NCBI GenBank assembly: GCA_947172415.1
Contig: OX359201.1
Span: forward strand, 3,162,001 to 3,226,000
DNA: 64,000 nucleotides
From: Chondrosia reniformis
Lineage: Eukaryota; Porifera; Demospongiae; Chondrillida; Chondrillidae
Direction: 5' to 3'
In this document: positions 23,401 to 36,832 of the stretch, one piece after another
How positions within the stretch are numbered: the stretch's first letter is position 1
Layout of the letters: each line of letters begins with the position of its first letter
The notes under the pieces: generated by a model
Seen by the model: only the letters and a program-made list of their open reading frames with translations
Database searches by the model: none
Told to the model about the DNA's origin: nothing
Made by a program: the position numbers and the translations under genes

Positions 23401-25360
23401 CAAGTATTAAATGCAGAATGTAACTAGTTCATACGACTATTTTGAACAACTAGTAGGAATAATATATAGAACTAGTATATACAACTAGTATATCTAACTA
23501 GTACATACACCTAGTACATACAACTAGTCCCTACAACTAGTAACTACAATTAGTAAATATAACTAGAATATATATTTAGTACATATAACTACATAAAACT
23601 AGTTCATACAACTAGTATATACAAGTAGTAAATACAGTTTGTTACTAGTACATTCAACTAGTACATAAAGCTATTATATACAAATAGTACATATAACTAC
23701 TGCATATAACTAGTTACTACTACATCCAACTAGTACATACAACTAGAATATACAAATAGTGCATTCAATTAGTACGTACAACTATTACTATAACTAGTAC
23801 ATACAACTAGTACATATAACATGTACATACAACTAGTACTTACAAGTAGTATATACAACTAGTTACTAGTAAATTCAACTTTTACATACAAGTATAATAA
23901 ACAATTAGTACATACAACTAGTACATACAGCTAGTACATACAATGAGTACATATAACTAGTACATACAACTAGTTACTACTACACACAAATAGAACATAC
24001 AACTACTCCATACAACTAGTACTAACAACTAGTACAATAAGTATTACATAGAACTAGTTCATATAGCCAGTACATATAACTTGTATATACAACTAGTACA
24101 TACAACTAATACATACAACTAGGGCATACAAATAGTACACACAGATGGCTAATAGTACATACAAATAGTACATACAACTAGTACATGCAACTAATACATC
24201 TAACTAGTACATACAACTAGTACATTCAAGTATTAAATACTTATTGTTACTAATACATACAACTACTTCATACACCTAGTAAATACCACTAGTACATATA
24301 ACTAGTCCATTCAACTAGTTACTAGTACATACAACTATTACAACTAGTACATAGAAATAGTGCATAGAAATGGTATATACAACTAGTGTATACAACTAGT
24401 AAATACCACTAGTACATATAACTAGTCCATTCAACTAGTTAGTAGTACATGCAACCACTATCTACAACTAGGACATGCAACTAACTAGTACATACAACTA
24501 GTACATAAAACTAGTATATCTAACTAGTACATACAACTAGTACATACAACAACTAGCTCTTACAACTAGTACATATAACTAGTACATACAATTAATACAT
24601 ACAACTAGTTACTAGTACATACAACTAGTACATACAACTAGTAACTACAACTAGTAAATATAAGTAGTACATAGAACTGGTACATATAACTAGTATATAT
24701 AACTTGCTCTTACAACTTGTACATACAATTAGTACATACAAGTATTAAATACAGATTGTTACTAGTAGTACATACAGCTAGTATATCTAACTATTATATA
24801 CAACTAGTTACTAGTTCATACAACTAGTACATACGACTAGTTCCTACAACTAGTACACACAACGAGTACGTACAACTAACAACATACAACTGGTTACTAG
24901 TATATACATACAACTACTAAATGCAACTAGTGCATACAACTAGTTCTATAAGTAGTATTTAGAACTAGTACATATAACCAGTACAAATACCTTGCAAAGA
25001 CAACTTGTACATACAAATAGTACATACAATCAGTAAATACAGATTGTTACTAGTAGTACATACAACTAGAGAATACAGCTAGTACATAGAACTAGTACAC
25101 ATACAACTAGGACATAAAATTAGTACATAAAACTAGTACATATACTTAGTACATACAACAATTACACACAACTACTACATACAACTAGTATATTCAACTA
25201 GTAAATTCAGATTGTTACTAATACATACAATTAATACATACAACTAGTACATACAGCTAGTACATACAATTAGTGCATATAACTAGCACATACAACTACT
25301 AACTAGAACATATATACAACTAGTACATACAACTAGTACATAAACCTAGTACACAGATCT

Positions 25361-25481
25361 AGAATGGAATCTTCTAAATGCGCCGAACTTATCTTTGTAA
25401 AGGTTTATCTTGCGACTTTGGGAGTGTCTAGAAACAAAGTTTAGTGGACTCTTCTTTCTGCCAATGAATCTTTACAAAGAT
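25361..25481. mobile_element. 121-bp insert with inner inverted repeat, copy 1
   Basis: A non-satellite island starting 'agaatggaatcttctaaatg' and ending 'ctttacaaagat'. ATCTTTGTAAAG at 25391-25402 is the exact complement of CTTTACAAAGAT at 25470-25481, so an 91-bp core has 12-bp inverted ends. The flanking satellite carries AGATCTAG-like words on both sides. It has no coding capacity. Copies occupy the same position in units 2 and 3. Confidence 0.7.
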
Positions 25482-27307
25482 ACATAGATCTAGTACATAT
25501 AACTACTACATATATCTATACGTTAGTACATAAATCTAGTACAAACAACTTGTACATACGACAAGTAACTACAATTAGTGTATGTAACTAGTACATACAG
25601 AAATTCACACCACTAGTATATACAAGTAGTACATACAATCAGTAACTATACTTAGTAAATGTAACTAGTACATAGCAGTGGTACACATACCTACATAAAA
25701 CTAGATCAAACAAATACTACTTACGACTAGTACATACAACTAGTACATGGAGCTAGTACATAAAATTAGTATAAACAACTAGTACATTCAACTATGCCAT
25801 GTAATTACCTACAGGTACATACATCTAGTACATACAATTAGTATATACAATTAGTACATATCACTAGTACATACAACAATTATATATTCACGATTAGCAC
25901 ATACAACTAGTACATATAACTACAAATAACTAGTTAATACAACTAGTACATGCAAGTACTTACTAGTACGTACAACTAGTACATAAATTTAGTACATTCA
26001 ACTAGTACATATAAGTAGTACATACAACTAGTACATATAACTAGTTCATGTCCACAACTAAATACAGATTGATACTAGAATATACAATTAGTACGTACAA
26101 TAATACAAAGAGTTAGTAAATACAGATTGTTACTAGTACTTTCATCTAGTACATACAATTAGTACATACACCTAGTACATACAACTAGTACATACAACTA
26201 GTACATATAACTAGTACATGCAATTACTTACTAGTACATACAACTAGTACATAGAACTAATTCTTATAACTAGTCCATACAACAATTACACACAACTAGT
26301 ACATACAACTAGTAAATATAACTGCTTACAACTAATATATACAACTAATAAATACAGATTGTTACTAGCACATACAATTAGTGCATACAACTAGTAACTA
26401 CAACTAGTAAATATAATTAGTACATACACAAATTTCGCACAACTAGTACAAACAAGTAGTACATAAAACTACATTAAACTAGTTCAAACAACCAGTACAT
26501 ATAACTAGTAAACACAACTAGTACATACAGCTAGTACATATAACTAGTACATATAACTAGTACATACAACTACTAAATAAAACTTATAAAGAACTAGTAC
26601 TTTCAACTAGTACATAAAACAAGTAAACAGAACTAGTACATAGAACTAGTTCATTTATCTAGTTACTAGCACTTACAACTAGTACATACAACTAGTACAT
26701 ACAACTAGTACATACAACTAGTAACTACAACTAGTATATATAACTTGTACATACACAAATTTCGCACAACTAGTGCCCACATGTAGTACATATAACTACA
26801 TACAGCTAGTTGAAACAACTAGTACATACAACAAGTAACTAGTACGTACACAAATTTCGCACAACTAGTACAAACAAGTAGTACATAAAACTACATAAAA
26901 CTAGTTCAAACAACTAGTACATACAACTAGTAAATACAACTAGTATATACCGCTAGTACATATAACTTATACATATAACTAGTACATACGACTACTAACT
27001 AGAACTTATAAAGAACTAGTACTTTCAACTAGTACATAAAACAAGTACACAGAACTAGTACATAGAACTAGTGCAATTATCTAGTTACTAGCACGTACAA
27101 CTAGTACATACAACTACTACATACAACTAGTACATACAACTAGTAACTACAACTAGTATATATAACTAGTACATAAACAATTACACACAACTAGTGCACA
27201 CATGTAGTACATATAACTACATACAGCTAGTTCAAACAACTAGTACATAGAACTAGTAAATACAAGTAGTACATACACCTAGTACATAAAACTAGTAAAT
27301 ATAACTA

Positions 27308-28573
27308 CGCTAGTGGAACATGTCCATACTTCCGGAAAGTTTCGATAAAAGTCGCTAACTAACACTCTTTTTTAATTTATTCTATTTTACTTTAGAAACA
27401 TCGTATCACTAAACAAGTTATATAGAATTGAAGCGCTATTCTTTCTTAATATCTTGGCTACAAGAGCGTCACGATTGCAGTCTTAAAGGAGAACGTAAGC
27501 GGCCGTAAGTGATAGGTGCCAAATCCCCAAAAATGTTTTATTAGATAGTGGAAAATACGAATATAGAATAAATGGTGACACCAATCTATGAAGGATAATG
27601 ATATCTAACGATGGTATGTATATTCCTTTTAAATTCCCTTTAGTTTTTGAATTATAATTGAAAACGTATTTTCGTACCTTTATCAGGCGCCTCTAGTACT
27701 TAATATCTCAGTTAAACAAGGGAATATTCCAGGAGTATACATACAACTTTTAGGCTGTTACTTACTGAAGAGATTGATGTCAAAAAATGGTTAGATATAC
27801 AATTCTTCACTGTCTAATAATCGGTTCGTTTTCCATTTGTCTCTTCTCCTTCAAGTAATGGTATTGTCACGTGATAGTCAGCCAAAATTAGTAGTATAGT
27901 TGAGCCATCATAAAATGACGTCTTATGACGTTTAACAAGCACCCAAATATTTGGTACAAACATTAGACTTCCGAAGTTGATATGTCAAGTAAGGCTTCTC
28001 GGTAGCGATACAGTTTCTTTGATCGGAGTTTTTTGTTGTTGTAAGAGGTAAGTGGAAACCGTAAGCATAATGCATGTCTACTAATATCTACGTAATTATC
28101 AATGGCGAAAATGTATGAGCAATTAATGAAGTATAATCAAAAGAAAATAGAACGTTTCGGTCACGTAAGCCTCAATTCCTCAGCTATTATAATACGGCTT
28201 ATGTGACAGAAATGTTCTATTCTTTTTGATTATTAACGTAGTATAATCAAAAGAAAAACGTTCTATTCTTCCTTTGATTATTAACGTAGTATAATCAAAA
28301 GAAAAATAGAATGTTTCGGTCACGTAGGCCTTTTTTGGCCTTCCTCCGTCGTTGGCCTTCCTCCACTATACTATATAATTTGCTCATAAGTTTTCACAAT
28401 TGATAATTTAACATGGTAACGACTAGTGATGGCTCGTGACGTTTCAGTGGCTGGTGCTTCGGTTCACGCGCAGGTCACATGCTAGAGACACTTCCGCCTG
28501 GAATGTGACACCTCTGAAAGCACTAATAAGACGATTTACAAAATGGGAAATTTGTGGACATGTTACACATGCG
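27308..28573. mobile_element. 1.27-kb TIR element with TA duplication and inner foldback, copy 1
   Basis: Non-satellite block of 1266 bp. The left end is CGCTAGTGGAACATGTCCA; the right end, reverse-complemented, is CGCATGTGTAACATGTCCA. These are imperfect 19-bp terminal inverted repeats flanked on both sides by TA, as for elements that duplicate TA. The interior (about 28125-28330) repeats a word 'gtataatcaaaagaaaa' three times with reversed copies ('cttttgattattaacg'), and 'gtttcggtcacgtaagcc' faces 'ggcttatgtgacagaaatg', so much of it can fold back. No long open frame was found, so it is non-autonomous. Superfamily unknown. Confidence 0.75.
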
Positions 28574-28965
28574 TAGTACATACAATTACTTACTAGTACA
28601 TACAACTAGTTCATACAACTACTTACTAGTACATACAACTAGTACATAAAATTATTTCATACAACTAGTACATATAACTAGTACATACAACAATTACACA
28701 CAACTAGTACATAAAATTAGTACATATAACTACATACAACTAGTACATACTAGTACATACAATTAGTAAATACATATTGTTACTATTACTTACACCTATT
28801 CCATCCAACTAGTACATACATCTAGTACAAATAACTAGTACATACAACTAGTACATACAACTATAACATACAACTAGTGCATAGAACTAGTATATACAGC
28901 TAATACATAAAATTAGTATATATAACTACTAAATACAACTACTTACTAGTACATACAACTAGTAC

Positions 28966-29244
28966 TTGGCGAAACCTAACACTAAACTTTTGTATGGCTT
29001 CCTAGTTTCCACTCCTTAATTCAACCTATCTCCCAGCCTACAAGAATCTCTGAATCTTCCAATTCTTTCATTGACCTCTTCCTTACCATGCCCGATGTCC
29101 CAATCTCCAAACCAATGGTACTTGACTGTGTTATCTCCAATCATCTTCCTATCCTTCTAGATCTTGCCCTTCCTGTCACTAAACCTGCTCGATGTTCAAT
29201 CATTTAAGCATTTCTCTGAAGCTGATTTTGTGGATGATCTCTGG
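28966..29244 (+). pseudogene. LINE (CR1/L2/Jockey-like) APE endonuclease C-terminal fragment, copy 1
   Basis: A 279-bp island whose plus-strand frame includes SFIDLFLT, then MVLDCVISNHLPILLDLALP. This matches the C-terminal end of the AP-like endonuclease of CR1/L2/Jockey-type non-LTR retrotransposons, where a serine-Asp-His (SDH) motif ends the active site. Here the Asp is Asn (SNH). Stops before and after limit the open part to about 75 codons. It is truncated on both sides and has no activity. It sits at the end of each higher-order unit. Confidence 0.65.
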
Positions 29245-32200
29245 TCTAGTATATGGAACTAGTATATACAACTAGAACATACAACTAGTAAATACAACTA
29301 GTACATACAACTAATAACTACTACTAGTAAATATAATAAGTACATACAACCATTTCACACGTCTAATACATAAAAGTAGTACATATATCTACATACAACT
29401 AGTACATACAAATAGTACAACAAATTAATACATACAGATAGTTACTAGTACATACAACTAGTATATCTAACTAGTACATACAACTAGTTACTAGCCCATA
29501 CTACTAGTTACTAGCACATACAACTAGTCCCTACAACTAGTACATACACCTAGTCACTTCAACTACTAAAAATAACTGGTATATATATTTAGTACATATA
29601 ACTACATACATCTAGTACATACAGATTGTTACTAGTACATTCAAATAGTACATTAAACTACTATATACAAAGAGTAAATATAACTATGGCATACAACTAG
29701 TTAATAGCACATACAACTAGTACACACAACTAGTATATACAAATAGTACATTCAATTAATACGAACAACTATTACTATAACTAGTACAAAGAACTAATAC
29801 ATACAACTATTTCATACAACTGGTTACTACTACAGCCATCCGCTATGCACATCTAGTACATACAATGACTTACTAGTACATACAACTAGTACATACAAGT
29901 AGTACATACAACTAGTACATACAACTAGTACATACGACTAGTTCATGCGACTAGTCCATACAACTGGTACATAGAACTAATACATAGAACTTGTACATAT
30001 AACCCGTACATATAACTAGTAAATACAACTAGTCCATGTAATCAGTAAATACAACATAGTACATACAAGTAGTACATACACCTAGTACATATAACTAGCT
30101 CATACAACTAGTTACTAGTACATACAACTAGTACATACAACTAGTACATACAACTAGTACATAGATCTATTACCTAGAACTAGTATATAAAACTAGTACA
30201 TACAACTAGTACATACAACAAGTATTTACAACTAGTACATAGATCTATCACCTAGAACTAGTATATACAACTAGTACATAGATCTATTACCTAGAACTAG
30301 TATACACAACTAGTACATACAACTAGTAAGTACAGATTGTTTCTAGTATATACAACTAGTACATACAATTAGTAAATACCACTAGTACATATAACTAGTA
30401 CATACAACTAGTACATACAACTAGTACATATAACTAGTACAAATACTAGTTATTAGTACATACAGCTAGGACTTCAACTGGTACATACAACTAGTAAATA
30501 TAAATAGTACATACAACAATTACGCACAACTAGAACATACAAGTAGAACGTATACCTATATACCACTAGTACATACTTCTAGTGCCTACAATTAGTACAT
30601 ACAGATAGTTACTAATACATAGAACTAGTACATAGAACTAGTAGATAGAACTAGTAGGTACAACTAGTACATAATAACTAGTACATACAACTAGTACATA
30701 TAACTATATACAACTAGCCTGCTAGTACATACAACTAAGATATACAGATAGTTTCTTGTACATACAACTAGTACTAACACTAAGGCATAGAGCTAGTACA
30801 TATACCCAGTACATATGACCAGTACATATAACTAGTACATATAACTAATACATCCAACTGGTGTATGCAACCAGTACTTATACATATAACTAGTACTTAT
30901 ATATAGTACATAAAACTAGAACATACTACTAGTACATAGAACTAGTTTATACATGCAACTAATATATATAACAAGTACATAAAACTATTACATACGATCA
31001 GAACATTCAACTAGCACAAAAAATAGTACCTAAAATTACTACAAATAATTACAACATGCAACCACTACTTACAATTGAGTAAATACAAATAGAACCTCCA
31101 ACTAGTAAATACAACAAATGCTAGTGCATACAACTAGAACAAGCAACTATTAGTGTGTACTTACAACTAGTACATACAACTGCATTGTACATTTAAATAG
31201 TACATTCAATGAGTACAAACAACTAGTACATACAACTAGTACATACGACTAGTACATACAACTAGTAAATACAACTAGAACTACAACTAGTCCATAGACC
31301 TAGTACATATAACGAGTACATATAACTAGTACATACAATTATTATATTTAACCAATACACATACATATAACTAGTTCATATAAATAGTACATAAACTAGA
31401 ACAACTACCAGTACATACAACTAGTACATACAACTAGTCCTACAACTAGGACATAAAACTAGTACATACAACTAGGACATACAGATAGTTACTAATAAAA
31501 GCAACTAGTACATACAATTGTTACAACTAATAACTACAACTAGTACAAATAACTAGTACAAATAACTAGAACACACAACTATTACACACAATTAGTACAT
31601 ACAATTAGTACATATAATTAGTACCTAAAAGTTAGTATATACAACTAGTACAAATAAGTATACATAGAACAATTGCACACAACTAGTACATACAAGTAGT
31701 ACATACAAGTAGTACATACAACTAGTATATACAACTAGTAACTACAACTGGTAAATACAACTAGTACATACAACTAGGACATACAAGTATTAAATGCAGA
31801 GTGTTACTAGTACATACAACTAGTACATACAACTACTACATATAACTAGTACATTCAACTAGTTACTAGTACATACAACTAGTCCATGCAACTAGAAGAT
31901 ATAACTAGTACATAGGACTAATATATACAACTAGTATATCTAACTAGTACATACAACTAGTACATACAACTAGTCCCTACAACTAGTAACTACAATTAGT
32001 AAATATAACTAGAATATATATTTAGTACATATAACTACATAAAACTAGTTCATACAACTAGTATATACAAGTAGTAAATACAGTTTGTTACTAATACATT
32101 CAACTAGTACATAAAGCTATTATATATAAATAGTACATATAACTACTGCATATAACTAGTTACTACTACATCCAACTAGTACATACAACTAGAATATACA

Positions 32201-33616
32201 AATAGTGCATTCAATTAGTACGTACAACTATTACTATAACTAGTACATACAACTAGTACATATAACATGTACATACAACTAGTACTTACAAGTAGTATAT
32301 ACAACTAGTTACTAGTAAATTCAACTTTTACATACAAGTATAATAAACAATTAGTACATACAACTAGTACATACAGCTAGTACATACAATGAGTACATAT
32401 AACTAGTACATACAACTAGTTACTACTACACACAAATAGAACATACAACTACTCCATACAACTAGTACTAACAACTAGTACAATAAGTATTACATAGAAC
32501 TAGTTCATATAGCCAGTACATATAACTTGTATATACAACTAGTACATACAACTAATACATACAACTAGGGCATACAAATAGTACACACAGATGGCTAATA
32601 GTACATACAAATAGTACATACAACTAGTACATGCAACTAATACATCTAACTAGTACATACAACTAGTACATTCAAGTATTAAATACTTATTGTTACTAAT
32701 ACATACAACTACTTCATACACCTAGTAAATACCACTAGTACATATAACTAGTCCATTCAACTAGTTACTAATACATACAACTATTACAACTAGTACATAG
32801 AAATAGTGCATAGAAATGGTATATACAACTAGTGTATACAACTAGTAAATACCACTAGTACATATAACTAGTCCATTCAACTAGTTAGTAGTACATGCAA
32901 CTACTATCTACAACTAGGACATGCAACTAACTAGTACATACAACTAGTACATAAAACTAGTATATCTAACTAGTACATACAACTAGTACATAAAACTAGT
33001 ATATCTAACTAGTACATACAACTAGTACATAAAACTAGTATATCTAACTAGTACATACACATAGGTACTAGTGCATACAACTAGTACATACAACAACTAG
33101 CTCTTACAACTTGTACATATAACTAGTACATACAATTAATACATACAAATAGTTACTAGTACATACAACTAGTACATACAACTAGTAACTACAACTAGTA
33201 AATATAAGTAGTACATAGAACTGGTACATATAACTAGTATATATAACTTGCTCTTACAACTTGTACATACAATTAGTACATACAAGTATTAAATACAGAT
33301 TGTTACTAGTAGTACATACAACTAGAGAATACAGCTAGTACATAGAACTAGTACACATACAACTAGGACATAAAATTAGTACATAAAACTAGTACATATA
33401 CTTAGTACATACAACAATTACACACAACTACTACATACAACTAGTATATTCAACTAGTAAATTCAGATTGTTACTAATACATACAATTAATACATACAAC
33501 TAGTACATACAGCTAGTACATACAATTAGTGCATATAACTAGCACATACAACTACTAACTAGAACATATATACAACTAGTACATACAACTAGTACATAAA
33601 CCTAGTACACAGATCT

Positions 33617-33737
33617 AGAATGGAATCTTCTAAATGCGCCGAACTTATCTTTGTAAAGGTTTATCTTGCGACTTTGGGAGTGTCTAGAAACAAAGTTTAG
33701 TGGACTCTTCTTTCTGCCAATGAATCTTTACAAAGAT
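33617..33737. mobile_element. 121-bp insert with inner inverted repeat, copy 2
   Basis: Same sequence and position in the higher-order unit as 25361-25481; it looked identical by eye. It came along with the unit and is not a separate insertion. Confidence 0.7.
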
Positions 33738-34894
33738 ACATAGATCTAGTACATATAACTAATACTTATAACTAGTCCATACAACAATTACACACAACTA
33801 GTACATACAACTAGTAAATATAACTGCTTACAACTAATATATACAACTAATAAATACAGATAGTTACTAGTACATACATTTAGTTTATACAATTACTTCA
33901 TACAACTAGTACGTATAACTAACACATGCAACTAGAAAATACAGATTGTTACTAGTACATACAATTAGTGCATACAACTAGTAACTACAACTAGTAAATA
34001 TAATTAGTGCATACACAAATTTCGCACAACTAGTACAAACAAGTAGTACATAAAACTACATAAAACTAGTTCAAACAACCAGTACATATAACTAGTAAAC
34101 ACAACTAGTACATACAGCTAGTACATATAACTAGTACATATAACTAGTACATACAACTACTAAATAAAACTTATAAAGAACTAGTACTTTCAACTAGTAC
34201 ATAAAACAAGTAAACAGAACTAGTACATAGAACTAGTTCATTTATCTAGTTACTAGCACTTACAACTAGTACATACAACTAGTACATACAACTAGTACAT
34301 ACAACTAGTAACTACAACTAGTATATATAACTTGTACATACACAAATTTCGCACAACTAGTGCCCACATGTAGTACATATAACTACATACAGCTAGTTCA
34401 AACAACTAGTACATACAATAAGTCACTAGTCCATACACAAATTTCGCACAACTAGTACAAACAAGTAGTACATAAAACTACATAAAACTAGTTCAAACAA
34501 CTAGTACATACAACTAGTAAATACAACTAGTATATACAGCTAGTACATATAACTTATACATATAACTAGTACATACAACTACTAACTAGAACTTATAAAG
34601 AACTAGTACTTTCAACTAGTACATAAAACAAGTACACAGAACTAGTACATAGAACTAGTGCAATTATCTAGTTACTAGCACGTACAACTACTACATACAA
34701 CTACTACATACAACTAGTACATACAACTAGTAACTACAACTAGTATATATAACTAGTACATAAACAATTACACACAACTAGTGCACACATGTAGTACATA
34801 TAACTACATACAGCTAGTTCAAACAACTAGTACATAGAACTAGTAAATACAATTAGTACATACACCTAGTACATAAAACTAGTAAATATAACTA

Positions 34895-36161
34895 CGCTAG
34901 TGGAACATGTCCATACTTCCGGAAAGTTTCGATAAAAGTCGCTAACTAACACTCTTTTTTAATTTATTCTATTTTACTTTAGAAACATCGTATCACTAAA
35001 CAAGTTATATAGAATTGAAGCGCTATTCTTTCTTAATATCTTGGCTACAAGAGCGTCACGATTGCAGTCTTAAAGGAGAACGTAAGCGGCCGTAAGTGAT
35101 AGGTGCCAAATCCCCAAAAATGTTTTATTAGATAGTGGAAAATATGAATATAGAATAAATGGTGACACCAATCTATGAAGGATAATGATATCTAACGATG
35201 GTATGTATATTCCTTTTAAATTCCCTTTAGTTTTTGAATTATAATTGAAAACGTATTTTCGTACCTTTATCAGGCGCCTCTAGTACTTAATATCTCAGTT
35301 AAACAAGGGAATATTCCAGGAGTATACATACAACTTTTAGGCTGTTACTTACTGAAGAGATTGATGTCAAAAAATGGTTAGATATACAATTCTTCACTGT
35401 CTAATAATCGGTTCGTTTTCCATTTGTCTCTTCTCCTTCAAGTAATGGTATTGTCACGTGATAGTCAGCCAAAATTAGTAGTATAGTTGAGCCATCATAA
35501 AATGACGTCTTATGACGTTTAACAAGCACCCAAATATTTGGTACAAACATTAGACTTCCGAAGTTGATATGTCAAGTAAGGCTTCTCGGTAGCGATACAG
35601 TTTCTTTGATCGGAGTTTTTTGTTGTTGTAAGAGGTAAGTGGAAACCGTAAGCATAATGCATGTCTACTAATATCTACGTAATTATCAATGGCGAAAATG
35701 TATGAGCAATTAATGAAGTATAATCAAAAGAAAATAGAACGTTTCGGTCACGTAAGCCTCAATTCCTCAGCTATTATAATACGGCTTATGTGACAGAAAT
35801 GTTCTATTCTTTTTTGATTATTAACGTAGTATAATCAAAAGAAAAACGTTCTATTCTTCCTTTGATTATTAACGTAGTATAATCAAAAGAAAAATAGAAT
35901 GTTTCGGTCACGTAGGCCTTTTTTGGCCTTCCTCCGTCGTTGGCCTTCCTCCACTATACTATATAATTTGCTCATAAGTTTTCACAATTGATAATTTAAC
36001 ATGGTAACGACTAGTGATGGCTCGTGACGTTTCAGTGGCTGGTGCTTCGGTTCACGCGCAGGTCACATGCTAGAGACACTTCCGCCTGGAATGTGACACC
36101 TCTGAAAGCACTAATAAGACGATTTACAAAATGGGAAATTTGTGGACATGTTACACATGCG
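34895..36161. mobile_element. 1.27-kb TIR element, copy 2
   Basis: Same block in the second higher-order unit, with the same ends and flanking TA. A few single-base differences from copy 1 are visible, for example one extra T in 'cttttttgatt' near 35812. Confidence 0.75.
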
Positions 36162-36552
36162 TAGTACATACAATTACTTACTAGTACATACAACTAGTTC
36201 ATACAACTACTTACTAGTACATACAACTAGTACATAAAATTATTTCATACAACTAGTACATATAACTAGTACATACAACAATTACACACAACTAGTACAT
36301 AAAATTAGTACATATAACTACATACAACTAGTACATACTAGTACATACAATTAGTAAATACATATTGTTACTATTACTTACACCTATTCCATCCAACTAG
36401 TACATACATCTAGTACAAATAACTAGTACATACAACTAGTACATACAACTATAACATACAACTAGTGCATAGAACTAGTATATACAGCTAGTACATAAAA
36501 TTAGTATATATAACTACTAAATACAACTACTTACTAGTACATACAACTAGTA

Positions 36553-36832
36553 CTTGGCGAAACCTAACACTAAACTTTTGTATGGCTTCCTAGTTTCCAC
36601 TCCTTAATTCAACCTATCTCCCAGCCTACAAGAATCTCTGAATCTTCCAATTCTTTCATTGACCTCTTCCTTACCACGCCCGATGTCCCAATCTCCAAAT
36701 CAATGGTACTTGACTGTGTTATCTCCAATCATCTTCCTATCCTTCTAGATCATGCCCTTCCTGTCACTAAACCTGCTCGATGTTCAATCATTTAAGCATT
36801 TCTCTGAAGCTGATTTTGTGGATGATCTCTGG
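36553..36832 (+). pseudogene. LINE APE endonuclease fragment, copy 2
   Basis: Same fragment in the second higher-order unit, with a few substitutions ('accacgcccg', 'ccaaatcaatgg', 'agatcatgccc'). The motif SFIDLFLT is retained. Confidence 0.65.

Larger units (their letters stand above)
20991..29244 (+). repeat. Higher-order repeat of array B, unit 1
   Basis: From about 20991 the 13-bp array repeats on a kilobase scale. Unit 1 begins near 'actaataactactactagtaaat' and runs to the end of the LINE fragment at 29244, about 8.25 kb. Markers shared with later units include 'gaacttgtacatataacccg' near 21650, 'ctagtcctacaactaggac' near 23051, the 121-bp insert, the 1.27-kb element and the LINE fragment. 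The preceding 20640-20990 matches 23010-23390 of this unit, so a partial unit may lie upstream. Outside the passengers there is no coding sequence. Confidence 0.85.
29245..36832 (+). repeat. Higher-order repeat of array B, unit 2
   Basis: About 7.59 kb, with the same order of markers as unit 1. The main difference is a deletion of roughly 760 bp just after the 121-bp insert: sequence at 33747 joins directly to what lies at 26250 in unit 1. Some 13-bp runs are expanded (extra 'aaaactagtatatctaacta' units near 32960-33060). Apart from such indels, aligned stretches differ by only occasional bases, far less than neighbouring 13-bp units differ from each other. Confidence 0.88.
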
